Positions 18,596 through 26,730 of a stretch of 42,500 bases of DNA are shown here, in pieces. Where the stretch lies: positions 2,432,501-2,475,000 of the forward strand of contig NZ_JQNI01000002.1 of the NCBI RefSeq assembly GCF_000745175.1, written 5' to 3'. The stretch's first letter is position 1, and each line of letters opens with the position of its first letter. A program made the translations under genes and the position numbers. The notes under the pieces were generated by a model, which saw only the letters and a list, made by a program, of their open reading frames with translations, did no database searches and was not told where the DNA came from. The stretch is from Deinococcus sp. YIM 77859. GTDB lineage: Bacteria > Deinococcota > Deinococci > Deinococcales > Deinococcaceae.

Positions 18596-18712
18596 GCTGA
18601 CAATTGTCTCACGGGCAGGACGCAAGGGCCGTTCACCCTTCCCCAGCCGAGCTGCCGCTTCACCTTCTCTTTAGGGTGCTGGCCTCCGGGAACGGCCGGG
18701 CCCACTCGCCCG

Positions 18713-18718
18713 TACCCT
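18713..18718 (+). promoter_or_regulatory. Leaderless-type -10 box of the Yip1-family gene
   Basis: TACCCT, 5 nt (AAAGC), ATG at 18724. Confidence 0.6.
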
Positions 18719-18723
18719 AAAGC

Positions 18724-19305
18724 ATGACGACCCCGACCCGCTTGCAGGCCAGTCTTGGAGACATGTTCCGCCAGAGCCTTGCGGTCCTGACCCGTCCTGC
18801 GCCCGCCACCTTCGAACTGTTTGAGCGCCGGGGCGGGGTGGGGCAGGCCTTGACCTACGTCCTGCTTGCCGCCCTGGTGTCCGCCGTGATCGGTGCCCTG
18901 TTCGCGCCCTTTCACGAGGGCGTGACCTTTCTGGGCCAGTTCGTCACGCGCCTGATCCTGATTCCCCTCCAGTTCGTGATCTTTACCGGAGCGGTCTATC
19001 TCATCGGGCGCTCGCTGTTCCGCGGTACCGGAACCTATCCCGAGGTGGCCTATACCTTTGCCCTGTTTTTTGTGCCCTTGAGCATTCTGGGAACCCTGCT
19101 GGGCATCATCCCCATCCTGGGCTGGATTGTTGGCGTGGTGATCGCCGCTCTGCTGATCTTTTTTGGCTACCTGGCCGTGCAGTCCAGCATGAACCTCCGC
19201 GACAGCGTGAGTGCCGCCGTGACGTTGCTGCTGTCCGGCGTGGCGTACTGGGTGGTCGGCGCCTTCCTTGCCGCGCTCATTCTTGCGCCCTTCGTACGGG
19301 GCTAA
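18724..19305 (+). CDS. Yip1-family integral membrane protein
   Basis: 193 residues with a cytosolic N-terminus of about 40 residues and five hydrophobic segments (about 44-62, 72-95, 107-127, 129-150, 163-190). The composition and layout, with a Gly/Pro-containing [16 protein letters not shown] pair of helices, fit the YIP1 domain of bacterial proteins. Bacterial members are uncharacterised. It is divergent from era and followed 34 nt later by an unrelated small gene with its own promoter. Confidence 0.65.
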   Translation: MTTPTRLQASLGDMFRQSLAVLTRPAPATFELFERRGGVGQALTYVLLAALVSAVIGALFAPFHEGVTFLGQFVTRLILIPLQFVIFTGAVYLIGRSLFRGTGTYPEVAYTFALFFVPLSILGTLLGIIPILGWIVGVVIAALLIFFGYLAVQSSMNLRDSVSAAVTLLLSGVAYWVVGAFLAALILAPFVRG

Positions 19306-19327
19306 GCGGCCGGGGAGGGAGGTCCTC

Positions 19328-19333
19328 TAGACT
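19328..19333 (+). promoter_or_regulatory. Leaderless-type -10 box of the 106-residue protein gene
   Basis: TAGACT, 6 nt (GCAGCC), ATG at 19340. Confidence 0.65.
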
Positions 19334-19339
19334 GCAGCC

Positions 19340-19660
19340 ATGACGCAGGAACCGGACGCTCAGGACCAGACCATTTCGCGCGAGGACCGCGCACGGCTCG
19401 ATCAGGTGTTTATGCAGGTCGTGCTCGACGTTCAGGCCCAGGTGCAGCAGACGCGACCCGAGCGGCCCGGCAACCTCGCTGCGATGTTTCACAAGGAGCA
19501 GGTTGCGGAGGCGCTTCAGGGTTGCGCGATGCTGATCGCGGGCTGGAACGAAAGCCGGGTGGACGCGGCGGGCGTGGGGCGGGCGGCCAAGGCTCTGCGC
19601 GGCCTGGGGCTGGCCGACCTTGCGGAACGGGTGGAGAAGCTGCGGCAGATCGGGGCCTAG
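19340..19660 (+). CDS. Uncharacterised small helical protein
   Basis: 106 residues, no family recognised. The first 18 residues are acidic/polar and probably disordered; the rest looks all-helical (ARLDQVFMQVVLDVQAQVQQ; a second amphipathic stretch AAKALRGLGLADLAERVEKL). No signal peptide and no metal motif. The clear leaderless promoter and Deinococcus-like codon use make it a real gene. Nothing in the context (Yip1-like gene upstream, mnhG convergent downstream) suggests a role. Confidence 0.75.
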   Translation: MTQEPDAQDQTISREDRARLDQVFMQVVLDVQAQVQQTRPERPGNLAAMFHKEQVAEALQGCAMLIAGWNESRVDAAGVGRAAKALRGLGLADLAERVEKLRQIGA

Positions 19661-19722
19661 CAGAGAGGGCCGGAGCCCAGCCGCCCAGTGCTCGGCCTGC
19701 GGCCCTGGCGGAAGAAACCGCC

Positions 19723-20127
19723 CTATTCTCCCTCCGCCGTCATCGCCTGTTGCGCGTTGCGGTCGGCCTGGGCGACGTGGGGCGCTTGGCCGAGCGCGCC
19801 CCACTCGTCGATGCCCCGCCTGCTGCCGTTTCCTAGGGCGGGCGGAAGACCCCGCAGGTAGGCGGCCTGCGCGATCAGGTAGGCGGTGAGCGGCGTGGTC
19901 AGAAACTGAAACAGCAGCACGGCGGCCAGCCGCGTAAAGGCCGCCGTGTCACGGAGTTCGAGCGCTACCCCCAGGAAGATGCCCGCCGAGCCCAGGGTGA
20001 CCAGCTTGCTGCTCGCATGCAGCCGCGAGTACAGGTCGGGAAAACGCAGCACCCCAATCGCCGCCGTCAACACGAAAAACGCCCCGATCAGGATGGGAAT
20101 ATCCCGCAGCGGATGAACGTCAGCCAT
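19723..20127 (-). CDS. mnhG: Na+(cation)/H+ antiporter subunit G
   Basis: 134 residues from the ATG at 20127. Three membrane helices and the MnhG signature FLTAAIGVLRFPDLYSRLHA-like segment (IGVLRFPDLYSRLHASSK) plus FLTTPLTAYLIAQAAY. A longer open frame upstream runs through the palindromic repeat and is rejected. The C-terminal 35 residues are polar and longer than in Bacillus MrpG. It is the last gene of the mnh operon, separated from mnhF by an unusual 177-nt spacer. Confidence 0.93.
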   Translation of the reverse strand: MADVHPLRDIPILIGAFFVLTAAIGVLRFPDLYSRLHASSKLVTLGSAGIFLGVALELRDTAAFTRLAAVLLFQFLTTPLTAYLIAQAAYLRGLPPALGNGSRRGIDEWGALGQAPHVAQADRNAQQAMTAEGE

Positions 20128-20173
20128 GACGCGCTCCCGCAAACCCGGGCCAGCCGCTGGCGGGGCGCTGCAT

Positions 20174-20239
20174 ACGGATTCCAGCTCCAGCCGTAGCCTG
20201 CAGCAAAGCGCCAAAGGCGAACACCCTTCTGGAATCCGT
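20174..20239. repeat. Long-armed palindromic element between mnhF and mnhG
   Basis: ACGGATTCCAG (20174-20184) and CTGGAATCCGT (20229-20239) are perfect 11-bp inverted copies around 44 nt that contain CGCC-AAA-GGCG. On the plus strand CC and six T follow. All other neighbouring mnh genes overlap or nearly touch, so the element looks inserted in the operon, similar in size to the small intergenic repeats known from deinococcal genomes (family membership not verified). Confidence 0.6.
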
Positions 20240-20304
20240 CCTTTTTTCTTCTCCCTTCGGTCGGGTTTGACAAGGATGGCGTCCTGGTTCCACCGAAAGC
20301 TGTT

Positions 20305-20565
20305 TCACTTCATCACCCTTCCAAGCAGCAGGTACCGCGTGAGGGCCACCGTGGACAGGAAGCCCAGCAGGCTGAGGACGAGCGCGGCATCGAGCATCAC
20401 GAGCAGGCGGGTTTTGACGGCGATCAGCGCAAAGAGCACCACCAGGTTTACGCTGAGGAAATCAAAGGCCATGATACGGTCCCCCCACGAGGGACCGCGC
20501 AGCACACGGTACGTGACCAGCAGGACCGACAGGGTGACGATGCCCAGGGCGAGATGGATGATCAT
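20305..20565 (-). CDS. mnhF: Na+(cation)/H+ antiporter subunit F
   Basis: 86 residues, three hydrophobic helices with the conserved YRVLRGPSWGDRIMAFD segment between helices 1 and 2, which is diagnostic of MrpF/MnhF. One of the small subunits of the hetero-oligomeric antiporter in the cytoplasmic membrane. ATGA overlap with mnhE. Confidence 0.94.
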   Translation of the reverse strand: MIIHLALGIVTLSVLLVTYRVLRGPSWGDRIMAFDFLSVNLVVLFALIAVKTRLLVMLDAALVLSLLGFLSTVALTRYLLLGRVMK

Positions 20566-21056
20566 AGGGCAGCTCCTTGGGGGACAGGCGTAAGACAGCG
20601 CAGCAGGTGGGCTTCGACCTTGAGAATGCTGGCGCGTGCGGCCTGGGCGCTTTCTGCCCCGATGGCGTGCGCGTACAGCAGGCGGCGGTCCGCGCTGAAG
20701 CCCAGGGCGACGGTGCCGGGCATCAGGGTGATCGCCGCGGCCAGCAGCGTTTGCGCGTGGTCACCCGACACCCGTAGCGGGACAGCCACAATCATGGGGT
20801 TGAGGCGCGGGCGGCGCTGGAGGGCGAAGAGGGCCACCTGCACGTTGGCCAGCGTGAGTTCACGCAGGAAAAACAGCGTGAAGCCCAGGGCAGCCAGCGT
20901 CCGCCGCACGTAGCCCCGCGTGCCCAGCGCCTGCGGGAAGAGGGCCAGGATGCCAAACCCCAGCACGAATCCGGCGGCCAGCTCCCGCGTGCTGACCTCG
21001 CCGGCAAACAGGGCCCACACGGCGGCCAGCAGGAGGTTCAGCGTGAAGCCCTTCAT
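20562..21056 (-). CDS. mnhE: Na+(cation)/H+ antiporter subunit E
   Basis: 164 residues. Two N-terminal membrane helices are followed by a cytoplasmic domain; LNLLLAAVWALFAGEVSTRE and LTLMPGTVALGFSADRR-like ITLMPGTVALG correspond to conserved MnhE regions (SITLTPGT in Bacillus). Overlaps mnhD and mnhF by four bases each (ATGA). Confidence 0.93.
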   Translation of the reverse strand: MKGFTLNLLLAAVWALFAGEVSTRELAAGFVLGFGILALFPQALGTRGYVRRTLAALGFTLFFLRELTLANVQVALFALQRRPRLNPMIVAVPLRVSGDHAQTLLAAAITLMPGTVALGFSADRRLLYAHAIGAESAQAARASILKVEAHLLRCLTPVPQGAAL

Positions 21057-22591
21057 GGTGCGTTCTCCTGTTCGGTGGGTGGTGGGGGAATCACGACGGG
21101 CTCATCACCCAGCACGCCCTGGATGTACCCCTCGGGGCGGCTGAGCTCGGCAGCGGTGGCCTGTGCCCAGCCGAAGAGCGGCCCGGCCAAGAGGGTCAGC
21201 CCCGCGACCAGGCCTGTGGCGGCATAGGCGACCGAGCGCAAAAGCGGCGATACGGGCAGAACCGGCAGCGCAGCCGGATGCCTCCCCCAAAAAAAGCCGC
21301 GCCATACGCTGAGCAGCGCGTAGAGCGTGATCAGGCTGCTCAGGAGCGCGCTGGCCACCGCCAAGACGGCGAGGGCGGATCCTTGGGCGAGGGCCGCGCG
21401 CACCAGCGCGTACTTGGCCAGAAAGCCCCCGCTTGGCGGCAAGCCGGCGGCCGTGAGCGCGCACAGCAGGAAGCACCCGGCAAGCAGGGGCAGAAATTCC
21501 AGCATGCCCCGTACCCGCACCCGCCGGGTGCCGCTCGCGCGTTCTGCCACAGCAGCGATGGTGAACAGCGCGGCGGTCACAAGCACGCTCACCGCGAGGT
21601 AGGCCACGGTGGCCCGCACACTTTCGGGCGTTCCCACCCCCAGCCCGAAGGCGAGGTAGCCCACCGAGCTGATGACGACAAAGGACAGGACGCGCCGCCA
21701 CTCGTGCTGTGAGGCGGCGCCCAACGCCCCGTACAGCATGGTGACGGTGCCGAGGAGCAGCAGCAGGGGATTCGTGACCCCCGCCTCCTGGGTGAACACC
21801 GTTGTAAAGACCCGCAGCAGCGCGTACACCCCCACTTTGGTGAGCACCGCCGCGAAGAAGGTCCCCACGGCGGGCGGCAGCGCCGGATAGGTGCCCGGCA
21901 GCCAGAACCCCAGCGGAAAGAGGGCACCTTTGGCCGCAAACACGATGAGCAGCAGCACGCCCACGCTTGTCACGGTGGCGTTGGGTCCGAGTGCTGTGGA
22001 CCGCTGGGCCAGATGCGCGAAGTTCAGCGTTCCCAGCACCCCGTAGGCCAGGCCGCAGGTCACGACCAGCAGCGCCGACGCCGCCAGGTTCATCACGATG
22101 TAGCGAAAGCCCTCGCGCAGCCCCTCGCGGGTGGAGCCCAGCACGGCCAGGGCGTAGGAGGCAACCAGCATGACTTCAAAGGCCACGAAGAGGTTGAAGA
22201 GGTCGCCGGTCAGGAAGGAGAGCTGCACGCCCGCAAACAGAAACTGGAGGAGGGCGAAGAGGTGGTGCTTTTCACGCACCGGGTCGGGTTCGGCGCCCGC
22301 CTGCCACACGGTGAGCACCGCCGTCACCGCGCCCAGCAGGCTCATCCAGGCGGCGAGGCGGTCGGCGGTCATCACGATGCCAAAGGGCGCGGGCCAGCCC
22401 CCCAGAGCGCTGACGAGCACCTGACCGTCTGCGGTGGCGAGTAGCAGCGCGGCGGCAAAAGCGAGCGTGGCCAGCGTCCCCAGCAGCGAGAGGGTGACGC
22501 GCACCCGCCGGGCCCAGGGCCACAACAGCATGAGCCCAGTCCCCAGCGGGGTGAGAACCGGCGCGAGGGGGAGCCAGGACAGGTCACTCAT
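21053..22591 (-). CDS. mnhD: Na+(cation)/H+ antiporter subunit D
   Basis: 512 residues, about 14 membrane helices, related to complex I subunits NuoL/M/N. The quinone-type antiporter domain shows FVAFEVMLVASYAL with the key acidic residue, KGALFPLGFWLPGTYPALPP with the conserved Lys, and GGFLAKYALVRAAL. The C-terminal tail is cytosolic and acidic. MnhD and MnhA form the two proton/cation channels. ATGA overlaps with mnhC and mnhE. Confidence 0.96.
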   Translation of the reverse strand: MSDLSWLPLAPVLTPLGTGLMLLWPWARRVRVTLSLLGTLATLAFAAALLLATADGQVLVSALGGWPAPFGIVMTADRLAAWMSLLGAVTAVLTVWQAGAEPDPVREKHHLFALLQFLFAGVQLSFLTGDLFNLFVAFEVMLVASYALAVLGSTREGLREGFRYIVMNLAASALLVVTCGLAYGVLGTLNFAHLAQRSTALGPNATVTSVGVLLLIVFAAKGALFPLGFWLPGTYPALPPAVGTFFAAVLTKVGVYALLRVFTTVFTQEAGVTNPLLLLLGTVTMLYGALGAASQHEWRRVLSFVVISSVGYLAFGLGVGTPESVRATVAYLAVSVLVTAALFTIAAVAERASGTRRVRVRGMLEFLPLLAGCFLLCALTAAGLPPSGGFLAKYALVRAALAQGSALAVLAVASALLSSLITLYALLSVWRGFFWGRHPAALPVLPVSPLLRSVAYAATGLVAGLTLLAGPLFGWAQATAAELSRPEGYIQGVLGDEPVVIPPPPTEQENAP

Positions 22592-23031
22592 CCGGACCTC
22601 CCCGGCGGCGTGTCTTCGGGGTCGGCCTGCAGCACGTCGGGGAGGTCCGGTCCCTGGTGCTCGGGATCGGCGGTCATTCCGTCGTGGGCCTGCGGTTCGC
22701 GGGCCAGATTGTCCCCAAAGGCGGCGACGTCGTCATGCCCGGCCACCTGATAGGCCCGCAGCGCCACCGTGAGCAGCAGCGCCGTCGTGGCAAAGCCGAT
22801 CACGATGGCGGTCAGGATGAGCGCCTGGGGGAGGGGGTCCATGTACGGTCCCGGCAACGTGAGCAGGGGGGGGCTCTTCTCGCCCAGCCCCGCCACGGTC
22901 AGGATCGCCAGATTTCCCGCGTAGGCGATAAAGGAGAGCCCCAGCACCACCCGCACAATCTTGCGGGACAGCAGCAGAAACACGCCCGCCGCGACCAGCA
23001 GGCCAATGAGCAGGGCAAAAAGGGTTTCCAT
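22588..23031 (-). CDS. mnhC: Na+(cation)/H+ antiporter subunit C
   Basis: 147 residues, three helices related to NuoK: LFALLIGLLVAAGVFLLLSR, VVLGLSFIAYAGNLAIL and PLPQALILTAIVIGFATTAL, the last being the best-conserved MnhC/MnhC2 motif. The C-terminal 35 residues are hydrophilic and acidic. Separated from mnhB by 31 nt and overlapping mnhD by four. Confidence 0.95.
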   Translation of the reverse strand: METLFALLIGLLVAAGVFLLLSRKIVRVVLGLSFIAYAGNLAILTVAGLGEKSPPLLTLPGPYMDPLPQALILTAIVIGFATTALLLTVALRAYQVAGHDDVAAFGDNLAREPQAHDGMTADPEHQGPDLPDVLQADPEDTPPGRSG

Positions 23032-23062
23032 CAGCGGACCCCCGGAAAAGCAGCCAGCCGTC

Positions 23063-23542
23063 TCATTCGTCCCCCTCCACCGTCTCCTGCGGGTTGACCT
23101 CGGTCAGGGCGTAGGCGATAGCGAGGCTACTTCCCACCACCAGGAGGTACACGCCGAGGTCAAAGAGCAGCGCGGTCGCCCATTCGAACTCGCCGGTCAG
23201 CGGCGTCTTGATGTAGCCGTAGTCGCTCTTGAGGTAGGGTTTGCCCAGCAGGTAGGGCACCAAGCCCGTACCAAAGGAGAGGGCCAGGCCCCAGGGCAGC
23301 AGGCGGATGGGGTCGAGGCGCAGGGCGCTTTCACCCGTGGCCATGCGGTGCAGAATGAGTGCGCAGGCGGTCATCAGTCCGGCGATGAAGCCGCCCCCAG
23401 GCGCGTTGTGACCGCGCCACAACAGCAGCAGGGCGAACAGGAGCACCAGCGCGAACACGGCGCGGCTTACGCTGCGCAGCACCGGATCGTTGGTCAGGGG
23501 GGCGGTGGAGGGCGCAGCCGAGTGCTTGCGTTTTGGGCTCAT
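23063..23542 (-). CDS. mnhB: Na+(cation)/H+ antiporter subunit B
   Basis: 159 residues. A polar N-terminal 20 residues precede the MnhB domain: WRGHNAPGGGFIAGLMTACA is the diagnostic motif, then three further helices with FEWATALLFDLGVYLLVVG. ATGA overlap with mnhA shows coupled translation. Confidence 0.96.
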   Translation of the reverse strand: MSPKRKHSAAPSTAPLTNDPVLRSVSRAVFALVLLFALLLLWRGHNAPGGGFIAGLMTACALILHRMATGESALRLDPIRLLPWGLALSFGTGLVPYLLGKPYLKSDYGYIKTPLTGEFEWATALLFDLGVYLLVVGSSLAIAYALTEVNPQETVEGDE

Positions 23543-25839
23543 GGGCGTTCCCCCTCGGGCGGAAGGCGGTCGGAGGGGGTGTGGCCGCGTTTTCCCAGAC
23601 GAACCAGGCTGAGGATGGCCAGGGCAACGATGCCGACCACGGTGATTTCACCCAGGGTGTCAAAGCCGCGGAAATCCACCAAGAGCACGTTGACGACGTT
23701 CTTGCCGCCGCCTCCCGTGTAGCTGTTGACCAGGTAGTACGGCGAGATGGGCGGCGCAAGAAAGCGCACGCTGGACAGCACCAGCAGCGTTGCCCCCACC
23801 CCGGCCAGCCCCGCCAGCAGCAGGTCTATCCCGTACCGCAGGGGGCTGCGCGGCAGGTCGCGCCCGCCCGGCAGGTAGCGAAAAGCCAGCAGGAACAGAA
23901 TGACCGTCACGGCCTCCACCAGCAGTTGTGTGAGGGCCAGGTCGGGCGCGCGGAAGGCCAGGAAAGCGGCGGCGCTTCCGAACCCCGTCAGGCCGGTGAC
24001 CACCACGGCGGTCAGCCGGTTGCGGGCCAGCAGCACGCCGATGGCCCCGGTGACAAGCAGGGCGGCGACCGGCAGCACGCCCAGCGGGAGGGTGCCGATG
24101 GGGTGAAACACCTGCGGGGCGCGCAGTACGCCCACGCCCGCGATGAGGGCCGCAGCGGTCAGCATGATTCTCAACTGGTCGGGGAGCGCCAGCCCCTGGG
24201 TGCGTGCGATCAGCCGCGAGGAGAGGACATTGACCGCCTCAAGCAGGCTGTAGTACACGCTGTTGGCGTTCCAGCGCGGGGTGAGCCGCCGTTGCCAGGA
24301 CTCAAGGCGGCGCGCCTGCCACACCAGCAGGCCCCCCAGCCCCCAGGTGAGCAGTGTCGCCAGCAGCGCGGGCGTCACGCCGTGCCACAAGCGGAGGTGC
24401 CCGGAAAAGGTGGCGAAGTTCAGGGCGTGTTGTGCCGTGCGGGTCAGGGCCTCGGCGCTGCTCGGCAGCAGTCCAAAGGTCAGCGCGGTGGCCGCTAGCC
24501 CCGCGGCAGGCAGGGTCAGGCCAAGCGGGGCTTCGTGGGGCTGGGCACCTGCCGGAGCGCGGGGTGCTCCCAGGAACACCCGCAGCAGCCGGAAGGTGTA
24601 GGCAAAGGTCAGCGCGCTGCCGAGGACCGCGACCGCGATCCAGGCGGGCCCTTGCTTCAGCATCGCCTCAAAAAACAGCTCCTTGCTGACAAAGCCCCCC
24701 AGGGGCGGCAGACCTGCCATGCTCAGGGCCGCGAGGAGGGTCACGGCAAAGGTGACGGGCAGTTGTCTGCGCAGGCCGCCCAATTGGGGAAGCTCACGCG
24801 TGCCCGTCTCGTGGTCGATGATGCCCACCACGAAAAAGAGGGCCGCCTTAAAGGCCGCGTGGTTGAGCAGGTGTGCGGTCGCGGCAAAGTTGCCCGCTGG
24901 GTTCGCGAGCCCATACAGGCTCATCAGCAGGCCGAGCTGCGAGACGGTGGAATAGGCCAGCAGCGCCTTGAGGTCGGTTTGCCGCAGCGCGAGCCAGGCC
25001 CCCCACACCAGCGTGGCCAGCCCGAGGGGCACGGTGATGCCTGGCCACAGCGGCGAGGTGCCAAAGAGCAGCCCCAGCTTGGCGACGAGCACCACACCCG
25101 CTTTCACCATCGTGGCGGAGTGCAGGAAGGCGGAGACGGGCGTAGGCGCTTCCATCGCGGTGGGAAGCCACAGGTGAAACGGAAGCTGCGCGCTTTTGGT
25201 GAAGGCCGCCAGCAGCGTGAGCAGCAGCGCGGGGACAAAGAGGGGCGAAGCCCGCAGCGCCTCCACGTCCAGCCCGGACAGAGAGGAACTTCCGCCCGCA
25301 ATGCTCAGGAGGGCCACTGCCGCGAGCAGTCCCAGCCCACCCAGCGCACTCACCAAAAACGCCTTGACCGCTCCGTCACGCGCGGCAGAACGGGTATGCC
25401 ACAGCCCGATCAGCAGAAAGCTCGTCACGCTGGTCATCTCCCAGAAGCCGAACAGGGCCAGCAGGTTGTCACTCAGCACCAGCCCGAGCATCGAGCCGCC
25501 AAAGAGGAGCAGGTAGGCGTAGAAGCGTCCAAAGCGCTCCCACTCCGACAGGTACGCCACCGAGTACAGGCTCGCCAGCGTGCCGATCACGCCGATCAGG
25601 ACCGCGAACAGCAGCGAGAAGCCGTCTCCCCGAAAGGCGAGCTCGAGGCCCAGATCAGGGACCCAGCGTGTCACTTCCAGCGCGGGCTCAACTCCCGGCT
25701 GCCGGACAAGCGGCGCGGCCAGCAGCAGCGCAGGCAGGAAGGCGAGCGCCGCAACGTATCCGGTGCGGCGGCCCAGGCGTGGCCCCAGCCAGGCCGCCAG
25801 AGCAGAAAGCAGAAAGGGGAGGAAGACGGCGAGCGTCAT
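23539..25839 (-). CDS. mnhA: Na+(cation)/H+ antiporter subunit A
   Basis: 766 residues from the ATG at 25839 (MTLAVFLPFLLSALAAWLGP), slightly shorter than Bacillus MrpA (801). About 20 membrane helices. The NuoL-like half contains LFGFWEMTSVTSFLLIG, THSAARDG.KAF-like TRSAARDGAVKAFLVS, PFHLWLPTAMEAPTPVSAFL and HSATMVKAGV; the C-terminal half carries the DUF4040 region and an MnhB-like segment (FRGFDTLGEITVVGIVALA). It exchanges Na+ or K+ for protons. A 12-codon mini-ORF ends inside its start codon. Confidence 0.95.
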   Translation of the reverse strand: MTLAVFLPFLLSALAAWLGPRLGRRTGYVAALAFLPALLLAAPLVRQPGVEPALEVTRWVPDLGLELAFRGDGFSLLFAVLIGVIGTLASLYSVAYLSEWERFGRFYAYLLLFGGSMLGLVLSDNLLALFGFWEMTSVTSFLLIGLWHTRSAARDGAVKAFLVSALGGLGLLAAVALLSIAGGSSSLSGLDVEALRASPLFVPALLLTLLAAFTKSAQLPFHLWLPTAMEAPTPVSAFLHSATMVKAGVVLVAKLGLLFGTSPLWPGITVPLGLATLVWGAWLALRQTDLKALLAYSTVSQLGLLMSLYGLANPAGNFAATAHLLNHAAFKAALFFVVGIIDHETGTRELPQLGGLRRQLPVTFAVTLLAALSMAGLPPLGGFVSKELFFEAMLKQGPAWIAVAVLGSALTFAYTFRLLRVFLGAPRAPAGAQPHEAPLGLTLPAAGLAATALTFGLLPSSAEALTRTAQHALNFATFSGHLRLWHGVTPALLATLLTWGLGGLLVWQARRLESWQRRLTPRWNANSVYYSLLEAVNVLSSRLIARTQGLALPDQLRIMLTAAALIAGVGVLRAPQVFHPIGTLPLGVLPVAALLVTGAIGVLLARNRLTAVVVTGLTGFGSAAAFLAFRAPDLALTQLLVEAVTVILFLLAFRYLPGGRDLPRSPLRYGIDLLLAGLAGVGATLLVLSSVRFLAPPISPYYLVNSYTGGGGKNVVNVLLVDFRGFDTLGEITVVGIVALAILSLVRLGKRGHTPSDRLPPEGERP

Positions 25840-25874
25840 CCTGTACCCCCCTCTGGGATGAGCTGTTTGGTCAT
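25836..25874 (-). CDS. 12-codon mini-ORF coupled to mnhA
   Basis: On the minus strand a strong GGAGGT (25884-25879) is followed after 4 nt by ATG and the peptide MTKQLIPEGGTG. Its TGA overlaps the mnhA ATG (ATGA). The mnhA start itself has only a weak G-run as SD, so ribosomes arriving from the mini-ORF may initiate it. Seen directly: SD, ORF and overlap. A regulatory role is inference; codons show no amino-acid bias that would name an effector. Confidence 0.55.
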   Translation of the reverse strand: MTKQLIPEGGTG

Positions 25875-26018
25875 GGTCACCTCCAGGACACCACCTCCGT
25901 CCCCAAGAGGACGGTGCGGTGCCGAGCGTCAGCCTGTGGGCTGTCCCCCTCCAGCCCTCCATCCTCGGCCAGCACGGTTGTGCCGCCGACCGGGGGCCAG
26001 TCTAGCGAACGCGGCCTC

Positions 26019-26591
26019 TTAGCGGCGACGGCCCACCCAACACCATGCGGCGGCAGCGGCCAAGAACCCCACGCCCGCAAAGGTCCACAGGTTCGGTTCC
26101 TGTTTTGAACTCGCGTCTCCAGGGGTGGGCACCGGATGGCCCACCACGTCCGGCCCGTCGAGCGCGTCCGCTGCGCTGCTCACCGCAGTCAACACCAGGG
26201 CGTACTTGAGGAGGTCAGAACCGATTCCCCAGCTGCGGTAGTCGCTCTGGGGATACGGGAAGTACCGACCCGGCGCGAGCTCGTAGGGGTACTGGGCGCT
26301 TCTCGTGGTGCTGTAGGTGAGGGCGCGGCGCGGCACTCCCGCCGGAAGCTTGACGTTGTTCCAGGCTGCTCGTTGTGCGGGCGTCACACGGACCGCTGCC
26401 CGGTTCGCGGCGCTCTGCTGCACGCTGCTAGGGGTGCGGGTGGACGTGTGGGCGGGAGGTAGGGAGCGGGGAGCTCTGAACCCGCCGGAACCGCGGCTGC
26501 CGCCAAAGCTGCCGCCGCTGCGGCGCTGGGCGTCCGCCACACCCGCCGCGAGCGCGAGGGCAGTGAGCATCAGGGCGAGGAGGCGTTTCAT
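26019..26591 (-). CDS. Uncharacterised exported, C-terminally anchored protein
   Basis: 190 residues, no known family recognised. N-terminal signal peptide (MKRLLALMLTALALAAGVADA, cleavage expected after AxA; shown here as its 20-residue maximum would be MKRLLALMLTALALAAGVAD). A Gly/Ser/Arg-rich stretch (22-45), a Ser/Thr/Pro linker and a Tyr-rich segment (YPYELAPGRYFPYPQSDYRS, about 101-120) follow. Near the C-terminus lies a hydrophobic segment (TFAGVGFLAAAAAWCWV) ending GRRR, as in tail-anchored cell-surface proteins. Divergent from the DAHP synthase leader. Confidence 0.6.
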   Translation of the reverse strand: MKRLLALMLTALALAAGVADAQRRSGGSFGGSRGSGGFRAPRSLPPAHTSTRTPSSVQQSAANRAAVRVTPAQRAAWNNVKLPAGVPRRALTYSTTRSAQYPYELAPGRYFPYPQSDYRSWGIGSDLLKYALVLTAVSSAADALDGPDVVGHPVPTPGDASSKQEPNLWTFAGVGFLAAAAAWCWVGRRR

Positions 26592-26617
26592 GGCAGCCGT
26601 TACGCGCTGGGAGAGGA

Positions 26618-26633
26618 GCCGGTTCCCCGGCTA
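26618..26633. repeat. Short inverted repeat in the divergent promoter region
   Basis: AGCCGG-TTCC-CCGGCT lies between the start of the exported-protein gene (-) and the attenuator promoter (+). It could be an operator or an incidental GC-rich palindrome. Confidence 0.3.
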
Positions 26634-26666
26634 GACGGCCTGCCCCACCGCGGGGGGGAGCGGGCG

Positions 26667-26672
26667 TACACT
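26667..26672 (+). promoter_or_regulatory. Leaderless-type -10 box of the aromatic leader peptide
   Basis: TACACT, 7 nt (CCCTGCC), ATG at 26680. No SD and no clear -35. The transcript would start at or within a base or two of the leader-peptide AUG. Confidence 0.65.
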
Positions 26673-26679
26673 CCCTGCC

Positions 26680-26730
26680 ATGTTCCCTGGCGCCGCGTTG
26701 TTCTTTTGGTTCGGGTGTCCCCGGGTCTGA
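26680..26730 (+). CDS. Phe-rich leader peptide of the DAHP synthase gene
   Basis: 16 codons: MFPGAALFFWFGCPRV then TGA. Phe is encoded at positions 2, 8, 9 and 11 and Trp at 10, so four aromatic codons (26701-26712) lie in a row. It precedes the gene for the first enzyme of aromatic amino acid synthesis and is followed by competing hairpins, exactly as in ribosome-mediated attenuators of phe and trp operons. It is too short to be a functional enzyme and shows no other homology. Ribosome stalling at the FFWF block is the predicted signal for Phe (and perhaps Trp) shortage. Confidence 0.75.
   Translation: MFPGAALFFWFGCPRV

Noticed and set aside
23539..25839. mnhA region as NADH dehydrogenase (complex I) genes
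   Set aside because: The NuoL/N/K-like proteins occur together with MnhB, E, F and G signatures, so this is an Mrp antiporter, not respiratory complex I.
24535..26022. 495-codon plus-strand open frame across mnhA
   Set aside because: Antisense to MnhA, Gln/Arg-rich product, no start signal.
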